Below, one piece after another: positions 1 to 5,198 of a stretch of DNA of 5,632 nucleotides. How positions within the stretch are numbered: the stretch's first letter is position 1; each line of letters begins with the position of its first letter. A model generated the notes under the pieces. The model ran no database searches. It was not told where the DNA came from and saw only the letters and a program-made list of their open reading frames with translations. Source of the DNA: Pseudomonadota bacterium (GTDB taxonomy: Bacteria > Pseudomonadota > Gammaproteobacteria > Pseudomonadales > Azotimanducaceae). Position numbers and translations under genes: made by a program. Location: the NCBI GenBank assembly GCA_027622495.1, contig JAQBYL010000297.1, positions 1-5,632 on the forward strand, given 5' to 3'.

Positions 1-262
1 GGCGCAGCTTCCTGAAGGCGCGACCTTAATCGCGACCAGTGAACGCTGTCCGATCGCAGGTTATGTGATTGGTGATCAGGTTTTATGCCTGCAGGGCCAT
101 CCGGAATTCGTGGCGGGTTATTCGGCGGCATTGATGACAATGCGGCATGAAACACTGGGCGAGCAAGTTTTCAATGAAGGGATGGGCTCATTGGCGGTAC
201 CGACATCAGAGCGGATCGTGGCACAATGGATCATGCAGTTTCTACAGGTGAAAGCTCGGTGA
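1..262 (+). CDS. Class I glutamine amidotransferase, C-terminal fragment (left edge cut)
   Basis: The frame is open from position 2 to the TGA at 260-262 and gives 86 residues with no start, so the gene enters from the left. The visible part carries LQGHPEF, with His codon 98-100 and Glu codon 104-106. In class I (triad) glutamine amidotransferases these are the His and Glu of the Cys-His-Glu triad that hydrolyses glutamine to release ammonia. The nucleophilic Cys would lie upstream, outside the window. The spacing from HPEF to the end suits a stand-alone GMP-synthase-like amidotransferase of about 230-240 residues rather than one fused to a synthase domain; this is inferred from the stop following the GATase domain closely. 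The acceptor substrate cannot be told. The stop overlaps the start of the next gene, so the two are probably co-translated. The ATG/GTG codons inside this frame (for example 65) are internal, not the start. Confidence 0.85.
   Translation, partial: AQLPEGATLIATSERCPIAGYVIGDQVLCLQGHPEFVAGYSAALMTMRHETLGEQVFNEGMGSLAVPTSERIVAQWIMQFLQVKAR
246..251 (+). promoter_or_regulatory. Shine-Dalgarno site deciding the lipoprotein start
   Basis: AGGTGA lies 7 bases before the GTG at 259. No comparable purine-rich site precedes the in-frame ATG at 226. This places the start at 259, inside the last codons of the amidotransferase gene. Confidence 0.6.
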
Positions 263-1125
263 ACCGGGGCATCGTCGGTTTTCTTCTCTGCTCCCTGTTG
301 TTACAGGGCTGCGGTGTGCAGCTCGCCTACAACAATATCGATCGGCTGGTCAGATGGCAGCTCAGCGACTATCTGGACATGTCGGTCGAGCAGCGTGAGT
401 TTTATGATCAGCAGATGGCCGTGCTGCTGTACTGGCATCGCACTACTCAGCTTCCCGAGTACGCCGACTATCTGCAGAAAATGTCCTCCGACCTCAATGG
501 CACGATCAGCGAGGCAGAAATTCGTCATCTGTATGACACGATGGTCATCTGGGGCGACCGCGCAGAAAAAATGGCTAAGCCATTGATAGTCGGTCTCATG
601 ATGTCCATGTCAGATGAACAGGTCGCAGCGCTGCCATCGGGTTTTAAAAAGACCAACAATGATCTGCTGGAGGACGAAGAGGGCAAGTCGGACGAAGAAG
701 CGCGGGCTGCGTGGGTCAAAGGTTTCAGTGGGGTTTCCAAACGCCTGATCGGGCGCCTGAACGACGGGCAGGTCGCTTATGTGGAGGCGCAGTCAAAGCG
801 CTACCTGCCGGAAAGAAAGATGTGGGTGGACTACCGTTTGCGCTGGCAGGATGACTTCTTTGCGCTGCTGGATCACCGTCATGATCAGGAGCTGTTTGAA
901 GCAGGTTTTGACGACCTGGTCAGACTTCGGGAAACTTACTGGAGCGATGAATACAAAGCGGTGAGTGACTCAAACGAGGCGCTTACGCTTACAACCATGG
1001 CCGGGCTGATTAACCTGTTGACGCCGCGTCAGCGTGAACGGATGCAGGATCGCCTCGATGACCTGCAGGATGACTTCCGTGATCTGATCGATCAGGCACC
1101 AAAAGCGCCGCCCCCTTCCACCTGA
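259..1125 (+). CDS. DUF6279-like outer-membrane lipoprotein
   Basis: Starting at GTG 259 the protein is 288 residues. An ATG at 226 would add 11 polar residues in front of the signal peptide, so GTG is preferred; it also has a good ribosome site and gives a 4-base GTGA overlap with the preceding stop. Residues 1-18 form a lipoprotein signal peptide: Asn-Arg at 2-3, a hydrophobic core, and a lipobox ending L-Q-G-C18. Position +2 is Gly, not Asp, which points to outer-membrane sorting. The segment after the lipobox (AYNNIDRLVRWQLSDYLD, 23-40) is the hallmark I recall for DUF6279 lipoproteins. The rest looks mostly helical and charged. Four [LM][STN]xxQ motifs occur: MSVEQ 41-45, MSDEQ 117-121, LNDGQ 167-171 and LTPRQ 254-258. 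They resemble the LTxxQ signature of Spy/CpxP-type periplasmic proteins. The tail is proline-rich. The molecular function is unknown; an envelope role is inferred. Family assignment is from memory of the motif. Confidence 0.85.
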   Translation: MNRGIVGFLLCSLLLQGCGVQLAYNNIDRLVRWQLSDYLDMSVEQREFYDQQMAVLLYWHRTTQLPEYADYLQKMSSDLNGTISEAEIRHLYDTMVIWGDRAEKMAKPLIVGLMMSMSDEQVAALPSGFKKTNNDLLEDEEGKSDEEARAAWVKGFSGVSKRLIGRLNDGQVAYVEAQSKRYLPERKMWVDYRLRWQDDFFALLDHRHDQELFEAGFDDLVRLRETYWSDEYKAVSDSNEALTLTTMAGLINLLTPRQRERMQDRLDDLQDDFRDLIDQAPKAPPPST

Positions 1126-1128
1126 GTC

Positions 1129-1338
1129 TTAACGTTCGTCGATCAGCAGCCAGCCAACGAGGTAAGCTGCGATGACCAGCTTCGGAAAAAACAGCGCCGT
1201 GACCACAACACCCACGCGGACGAAGGCGGGATCAATCGCGAAGTAGGTGGCGATGCCCGCACACAACCCCGCCAGCCAGCCGTTCTTCTTGTCCAGATAA
1301 AGGCGCCTGCTCAGACGCTCAAACATGCGATGTGCCAT
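1129..1338 (-). CDS. PspC-domain small inner-membrane protein
   Basis: The product is 69 residues, essentially one PspC domain. It has a basic start (RLSRRLYLDKKNGWLAG), the core LCAGIATYFAIDPAFVRVGVV and a hydrophobic stretch at about 38-65 (VVVTALFFPKLVIAAYLVGWLLI). PspC domains are membrane-embedded. In enterobacteria PspC works with PspB to sense envelope stress and release the PspA/PspF system, but many short stand-alone PspC proteins have no assigned role. No pspA, pspB or pspF is visible here, so the classic function should not be assumed. The ATG at 1338 is preceded by AAGGA at 6 bases. The gene follows the small exported-protein gene by 27 bases and is probably co-transcribed with it. 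Its stop is 3 bases from the stop of the convergent lipoprotein gene. Confidence 0.88.
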   Translation of the reverse strand: MAHRMFERLSRRLYLDKKNGWLAGLCAGIATYFAIDPAFVRVGVVVTALFFPKLVIAAYLVGWLLIDER

Positions 1339-1344
1339 GTTGTT

Positions 1345-1349
1345 TCCTT
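1345..1349 (-). promoter_or_regulatory. Ribosome binding site of the PspC gene
   Basis: On the minus strand AAGGA sits 6 bases before the ATG. It is part of the decamer AAGGAAACAA (1340-1349), which recurs exactly in front of the neighbouring minus-strand gene (1558-1567). Confidence 0.65.
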
Positions 1350-1365
1350 GCTCTCCTACGATCGA

Positions 1366-1554
1366 TCAGTTACGCGCCAGGCGCTGCAGAACCGGGGCCT
1401 CGATTGGCTGTTGCTCAACGGTGCGGGTCGCGTCCGCGGAATCATGGGCCTGCGCCCATATTCCGAAACCCAGGAACACCACGAAGAGCAGGATCATCGC
1501 AATCGGTGTGCTGCGAGGGTGGGTGATTCTGGAGAGCCTGTTATTGAAGTACAT
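1366..1554 (-). CDS. Small exported or membrane-anchored protein of unknown function
   Basis: I do not recognise this family. From ATG 1554 the protein is 62 residues. The frame can be extended to a GTG at 1629, but the ATG has AAGGA 8 bases upstream and yields a sensible topology, so it is preferred. Residues 1-16 are basic and polar (Arg 6, 9 and 14). Residues 17-33 are strongly hydrophobic (PIAMILLFVVFLGFGIW). Ala-Gln-Ala at 34-36 then fits a signal peptidase I AxA site before His37. The remaining 26 residues are polar (DSADATRTVEQQPIEAP). Either it stays as an N-in, C-out single-pass protein or it is cleaved to release a 26-residue peptide. It lies 27 bases upstream of the PspC gene on the same strand with a near-identical translation start context, which suggests an operon. 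It does not look like PspB, which has its membrane segment at the very N-terminus followed by a coiled coil. Confidence 0.6.
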   Translation of the reverse strand: MYFNNRLSRITHPRSTPIAMILLFVVFLGFGIWAQAHDSADATRTVEQQPIEAPVLQRLARN

Positions 1555-1562
1555 GATTTGTT

Positions 1563-1567
1563 TCCTT
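1563..1567 (-). promoter_or_regulatory. Ribosome binding site deciding the small exported protein start
   Basis: AAGGA on the minus strand is 8 bases before the ATG at 1554. It favours this start over the GTG at 1629, which would add 25 residues ahead of the membrane segment. Confidence 0.6.
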
Positions 1568-1780
1568 ACGCAGAACTTGTCCTCTGATGTTCTGTTATAC
1601 AAATGTCGTGCCAACATCTGTGCGGGCACCCGCGACTGGCTTCTTCAGGTCTGATTTTTAGGTGTAACTGGTTGTTTATTAAGGATATGTTACTCGAGCC
1701 AAAAGCGCTGACTGAGAACCCGATCTGCCTGGTCGCGTATGCCCATATTCACAAGTGGCAGGATTGACCAATATCTGGCT

Positions 1781-1795
1781 GCGCCTGGCAGGCGC
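1781..1795. repeat. 15-base palindrome, possible operator
   Basis: GCGCCTG and CAGGCGC form perfect 7-base arms around a single G. It lies about 86 bases before the first acyl-CoA synthetase start and 17 bases after TTGACC at 1764-1769. A regulator site is possible, but a palindrome of this size can arise by chance in a few kilobases. Confidence 0.3.
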
Positions 1796-1838
1796 CGTTC
1801 ACCAGCGCCCGGTGATGTTTCTTGCGTCGCATCCGTGG

Positions 1839-1858
1839 CCAGGGTAGAACAGCCCTGG
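1839..1858 (+). repeat. Hairpin in the presumed leader of the acyl-CoA synthetase gene
   Basis: CCAGGG (1839-1844) and CCCTGG (1853-1858) form a 6-base GC-rich stem, with a possible T-G wobble extending it, around an 8-base loop. It ends 12 bases before the GAGGGG ribosome site. The only T run after it (TTTT, 1867-1870) starts 8 bases past the stem, so a standard intrinsic terminator or attenuator is not well supported. Confidence 0.3.
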
Positions 1859-1870
1859 GCAGTCAGTTTT

Positions 1871-1876
1871 GAGGGG
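1871..1876 (+). promoter_or_regulatory. Ribosome binding site of the first acyl-CoA synthetase
   Basis: GAGGGG lies 4 bases before the ATG at 1881 (the GAGG core is 6 bases away). It excludes the in-frame TTG at 1869, which overlaps this site. Confidence 0.65.
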
Positions 1877-1880
1877 ATTC

Positions 1881-3497
1881 ATGGATTTTCACTTCGCATC
1901 CACCTGGGAGGTGATCGCCGACACCATACCGCGTAAAAAAGCGCTGATCTGCGATGACGTGACCAGGAGCTGGGCTGAGTTTGATGACCGGGCTGCCTGC
2001 TTTGCCAGCGCGCTCAGCCAGGCAGGCCTCGGCCTCGATGCCAAGGTGGGACTTTATCTGCACAACGGTAATCAGTACCTGGAAGCGCAGTACGGCGTGT
2101 TCAAGATCCGCGGTTGCCCGATCAACGTCAACTATCGCTACAAATCGGATGAACTGGTTTACCTGCTCGACAACGCGGACGCGCAGGCGTTGGTTTTTCA
2201 ATCTCAGTACGCAATGCGCATCTGGGAAATCCGCCATCGTCTGCCGAAGATCAAACTCTTTATTCAGGTCAACGATGGGACCGAGGATCTGCTGGAAGGG
2301 GCCGTTGATTTTGAGCAGGCCATCCTCAAGAACAACCCTGCACCGCGCATAGCGCGAGCCGTGGACGATGTGTACATGCTGTACACGGGCGGCACCACTG
2401 GTCTGCCGAAAGGCGTGATGTACGAAGGCGGGCAATTCTGCTTCAACCTGCTGGCGCTCGGGGCTGCGAGTCGGGGACTGAACCCGCCTGCAACCCTTGC
2501 CGAGTTACCAGACTATATCCGATCCTTAGACAGTCACCCGGTCACCTTGCCTGCCTGTCCACTGATGCACGGCACCGGCATGTGGCTCGGTTGTTTTGTC
2601 TCACTGGCGCAAGGTGGATCGGTGGTGACCATACCGAGGCTCGGCTTCAACCCGGATCTGTTGTGGACCGAAGTTGAGCGGCATTCGGTGACCGATCTGG
2701 TGATCGTCGGCGACGCCTTTGCGCGGCCCATGCTCGGCGCTCTGGATGATGCCCTCTCACGCGGTGATCCATACGATCTGACCAGCGTTAAACAGATTAC
2801 GTCCAGCGGTGTCATGTGGTCGAGCGAGGTCAAACAGGGTCTGCTCAAGCATCGGGATATGAACCTGGTGGACATTATCGGCTCCACCGAAGGCGGCATG
2901 GGGTCCAGCACCACCTCCCGCAGTCAGCTGGCCGCAACGGCCAAGTTCACTCTGAACGCTGGCGTCAAGGTGTTCAATGACACAGACCAGGAAGTGGCTC
3001 CCGGCTCGGGTGAGATGGGCATGGTCGCCTCCGCTGGTGCACCCTTGGGTTACTACAAAGACCCGGAAAAGTCCGCGCAAACGTTTCGCGAGATAGGTGG
3101 AGTGCGCTACAGCTTTCCAGGTGACTTTGCCACGGTGGAGGCGGATGGCAGCATCACGCTGCTCGGGCGTGGCAGTGCCTGCATCAATACAGCCGGTGAA
3201 AAAGTCTTCCCGGAAGAAGTGGAAGAAGCGGTCAAAAAACACTCAAGCGTGGTGGATTGTCTGGTCGTCGGCGTGCCCGATGAACGCTTCGGTCAGAAAG
3301 TGGTGGCGCTTGCATCAACCCGCGCTGAGCCACCGGCCGAAGTGGAAGTCATTGATTTTACGCGGGAATTACTTGCCGGGTACAAAATACCCAAACATGT
3401 TCTGTTTGTGCCGGAGGTTCGTCGCGCAGCGAACGGCAAGGCGGACTACAAATGGGCCAACGCAACCGCGTTGAAAGCCTATGGCAGCCACGGGTAA
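1881..3497 (+). CDS. Acyl-CoA synthetase, FadD19/FadD3-like (ANL superfamily)
   Basis: This 538-residue AMP-forming ligase should join a carboxylic acid to CoA through an acyl-adenylate in the cytosol. Visible motifs, counted from ATG 1881, are the P-loop YTGGTTGLPKG 168-178, His230 in PLMHG, the adenylate motif GSTEGG 334-339, Gly-Asp 414-415, the hinge region LLGRGSACINTAGEKVFPEEVE 428-449, and a C-terminal Asn-Gly-Lys with the catalytic lysine candidate K520. YTGGTTG instead of YTSGTTG, the hinge GRGS-x-x-IN-x-x-GEKV-x-PEEVE and the ending GKADYKWA match what I recall of the FadD19/FadD3/FadD17 group. In actinobacteria that group includes ligases for sterol side chains and steroid ring fragments. 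Length and motifs are complete, so the enzyme looks functional. The substrate is not determined: a branched or cyclic acid is possible, an ordinary fatty acid is not excluded. It is probably the first gene of an operon with the next synthetase and the malic enzyme gene. Confidence 0.9.
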   Translation: MDFHFASTWEVIADTIPRKKALICDDVTRSWAEFDDRAACFASALSQAGLGLDAKVGLYLHNGNQYLEAQYGVFKIRGCPINVNYRYKSDELVYLLDNADAQALVFQSQYAMRIWEIRHRLPKIKLFIQVNDGTEDLLEGAVDFEQAILKNNPAPRIARAVDDVYMLYTGGTTGLPKGVMYEGGQFCFNLLALGAASRGLNPPATLAELPDYIRSLDSHPVTLPACPLMHGTGMWLGCFVSLAQGGSVVTIPRLGFNPDLLWTEVERHSVTDLVIVGDAFARPMLGALDDALSRGDPYDLTSVKQITSSGVMWSSEVKQGLLKHRDMNLVDIIGSTEGGMGSSTTSRSQLAATAKFTLNAGVKVFNDTDQEVAPGSGEMGMVASAGAPLGYYKDPEKSAQTFREIGGVRYSFPGDFATVEADGSITLLGRGSACINTAGEKVFPEEVEEAVKKHSSVVDCLVVGVPDERFGQKVVALASTRAEPPAEVEVIDFTRELLAGYKIPKHVLFVPEVRRAANGKADYKWANATALKAYGSHG

Positions 3498-3525
3498 ACT
3501 GCGCGGTTCAAAAATTTCTGCCCAA

Positions 3526-3531
3526 GGGAGG
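3526..3531 (+). promoter_or_regulatory. Ribosome binding site of the second acyl-CoA synthetase
   Basis: GGGAGG lies 8 bases before the ATG at 3540. It supports this start rather than the second ATG at 3546 (Met3). Confidence 0.65.
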
Positions 3532-3539
3532 GCCACGTC

Positions 3540-5192
3540 ATGGCAATGCAGCACACGCCGCTATTGATGTCGAACATACTTGATCGCGGCGCGAAGGTCG
3601 CACCTGACGAAGAGATCGTCACCGCCACCACCAACGGCGTGCGGCGGCAGACCTACGCGCAGACCCGCGATCGCGCCCATCAGCTCGCCCATGCCCTGGC
3701 CGCCGCCGGGGTTCAGATCGGCGATCGGATCGGCACCTTCATGTGGAATGGCTCGCGCCACCTTGAGGCCTATCACGCCATCGCCGGCATGGGGGCGGTG
3801 CTGCACACGCTGAATGTGCGGCTGTCACCCAACGATCTTGAATACATCATCGGCCACGCCCAGGACAAGGTGATCATCGTCGATGCCGATGTACTGCCCG
3901 CGCTGGGGGAGCTGAAAGGCCGCATACCCAGTGTCGAGCGGATTGTGGTGGCCACCGAAGAAGGCTTCGAAGGCTGGTCAACGGATCTGCCGAACCCGGT
4001 TGATTACGAAGAGTTCATCGCAGCCCAACCGACCCGCTATGAATGGCCACAGATACCAGAAACCTCACCGCTGGGCCTTTGCTACACCAGTGGCACCACC
4101 GGCAATCCGAAAGGGGTCGAGTACGAACACCGATCGCAGTATCTGCACACCATGGCCCAGTGCATGACCGACAGCATGGGTCTGTCTGCCACCGATACCA
4201 TCTGCGGCATTGTGCCCATGTTCCATGCGATGGGCTGGGGTGTGCCCTGGTCGGCGCTGATGCTTGGCTGCAAGCAGGTGATGGTGCATCGCTTCATGGA
4301 CCCGGTTCGTCTGATCGATCTGATGGCGTCTGAGAAAGTGACCCTGTCAGCTGGCGTTCCGACAATCTGGCAGGGTGTCAGAGGCCTGATTCAGGCGAAT
4401 CCGGGCAAGTATGACCTTTCCCATCTCTCGCGCCTGACCTGCGGCGGTTCGTCACCGCCGCCTTCGCTGATCCGCTGGTTTTATGATGAACTCGGTGTCG
4501 AGATGATTCAGGGCTGGGGGATGACCGAGACTTCACCGCTGGCAACTCTGTCACGCAAGGTCATGAAACGTTCGCAGCTCACTCTGTCCGTTGATCAGCA
4601 GTTCGAGAACGTAGCCAAGGCGGGCCAGCTGATGCCGGGTCTGGAGCTCGACATCTTCGACGAAAACTTCAAACGCCTGCCTCACGATGGCGAAACAGTC
4701 GGTGAAATTCTGGTCCGTGGGCCGTGGATATGCTCCGAGTACTACAACGATCCTCAACCAGAAAAATTTCACGACGGCTGGCTCATAACCGGTGATGTCG
4801 GGAAGATTGATCCCGAGGAATATCTGATCATCAGTGACCGCTCGAAAGACCTTGTTAAGAGCGGTGGCGAGTGGATATCGTCTGTTGACCTGGAAAATCA
4901 CATCGTTGCGGTTCCCGGTGTTGCGCAGGCCTGTGTGGTTGCACAACCACATCCCAAGTGGGATGAACGGCCGGTAGCCCTTGTGGTTCTGGCGAAGGAT
5001 GCGAAGGTCGACAGACAAACCATCATCGATCATTGCGCCAAGGCCTTTGCCAAGTGGCAGTTGCCCGACGACGTGTTATACGTCGATACGATCCCGTTGA
5101 CATCAACCGGCAAGATGGACAAGAAAGTCGTCCGCGCTAACCTTGAAGCACAGGGCTACAAATTGCCCGACCTGCTCGCGTCAGCGGGTTAG
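3540..5192 (+). CDS. AlkK-like medium/long-chain acyl-CoA synthetase (ANL superfamily)
   Basis: The protein is 550 residues and complete. Motifs are the P-loop CYTSGTTGNPKG 181-192, PMFHAMGWG 226-234, the adenylate motif QGWGMTETSP 324-333, TGD 417-419, the hinge DRSKDLVKSGGEWIS 433-447, and a C-terminal STGK with the catalytic lysine candidate K525. LCYTSGTTGNPKGV, VPMFH-x-x-xWG and the uninterrupted DRSKD...KSGGEWIS are shared with Pseudomonas AlkK (medium-chain acyl-CoA synthetase) as I recall it. The wider group includes DmdB-type methylmercaptopropionate ligases, so the substrate could be a medium-chain fatty acid or a short sulfur-containing acid. It activates acids by ATP-dependent adenylation and thioesterification in the cytosol. 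It follows the first synthetase by 42 bases with its own strong ribosome site. The first 80 or so codons look more GC-rich than the rest by eye. It ends in TAG 6 bases before the malic enzyme ATG and in the same frame as it. Confidence 0.92.
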   Translation: MAMQHTPLLMSNILDRGAKVAPDEEIVTATTNGVRRQTYAQTRDRAHQLAHALAAAGVQIGDRIGTFMWNGSRHLEAYHAIAGMGAVLHTLNVRLSPNDLEYIIGHAQDKVIIVDADVLPALGELKGRIPSVERIVVATEEGFEGWSTDLPNPVDYEEFIAAQPTRYEWPQIPETSPLGLCYTSGTTGNPKGVEYEHRSQYLHTMAQCMTDSMGLSATDTICGIVPMFHAMGWGVPWSALMLGCKQVMVHRFMDPVRLIDLMASEKVTLSAGVPTIWQGVRGLIQANPGKYDLSHLSRLTCGGSSPPPSLIRWFYDELGVEMIQGWGMTETSPLATLSRKVMKRSQLTLSVDQQFENVAKAGQLMPGLELDIFDENFKRLPHDGETVGEILVRGPWICSEYYNDPQPEKFHDGWLITGDVGKIDPEEYLIISDRSKDLVKSGGEWISSVDLENHIVAVPGVAQACVVAQPHPKWDERPVALVVLAKDAKVDRQTIIDHCAKAFAKWQLPDDVLYVDTIPLTSTGKMDKKVVRANLEAQGYKLPDLLASAG

Positions 5193-5198
5193 ATATAA

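Larger units (their letters stand above)
1555..1880. other. Divergent intergenic region, 326 bases, no gene seen
   Basis: This lies between the minus-strand PspC operon and the plus-strand acyl-CoA synthetase operon, so promoters for both should be here. For the minus strand, TATAAC (reverse complement of 1594-1599) is a possible -10 about 40 bases before the start codon, but I find no matching -35 at 16-18 bases. For the plus strand, TTGACC at 1764-1769 resembles a -35 with no good -10 after it. Inverted repeats are at 1622-1633 (5-base arms), 1781-1795 (7-base arms) and 1839-1858 (6-base arms). Open frames here, such as a plus-strand one from 1739 to 1936, lack a ribosome site and run into the synthetase gene, so I do not call them. 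Confidence 0.6.

Noticed and set aside
1084..1095. 12-base palindrome CTGATCGATCAG near the lipoprotein stop, with similar GATCGATCAG at 1360-1369
   Set aside because: Six-base arms are expected about once by chance in a window of this length, and GATC-rich words are common here. I saw no terminator-like T run.
1129..1338. Classic phage-shock pspABC locus
   Set aside because: Only a short PspC-domain protein is present. The neighbouring small protein does not resemble PspB, and no pspA or pspF is visible.
1325..1654. Overlapping plus-strand open frames of 64-109 residues opposite the PspC operon
   Set aside because: They have no ribosome sites or recognisable domains, and they lie antisense to two minus-strand genes that have good ribosome sites and, in one case, a clear PspC domain.
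1839..1870. Possible attenuator or intrinsic terminator before the synthetase gene
   Set aside because: The stem is only 6 bases and the TTTT run starts 8 bases beyond it, so it does not meet the usual terminator form.
1739..1936. 65-residue plus-strand open frame in the intergenic region
   Set aside because: It lacks a ribosome site, shows no recognisable protein features and overlaps the true synthetase start out of frame.
1863..2435. 190-residue minus-strand open frame
   Set aside because: It is antisense to the conserved N-terminal half of the first acyl-CoA synthetase. The composition looks like a codon-complement shadow and no domain is recognisable.
2757..3242. 161-residue minus-strand open frame
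   Set aside because: It lies opposite the catalytic core of the first synthetase, with no start context or recognisable motif.
1881..3497. Possible loss of function from the GRGSACIN hinge, where other family members have DRSKD, and from YTGGTTG
   Set aside because: As I recall, these substitutions are normal for the FadD19/FadD3-like subfamily. The P-loop lysine, adenylate motif, Gly-Asp and C-terminal lysine are all present.
4551..5033. 160-residue minus-strand open frame
   Set aside because: It lies opposite the C-terminal half of the AlkK-like synthetase. Long antisense frames are expected in GC-rich conserved genes.
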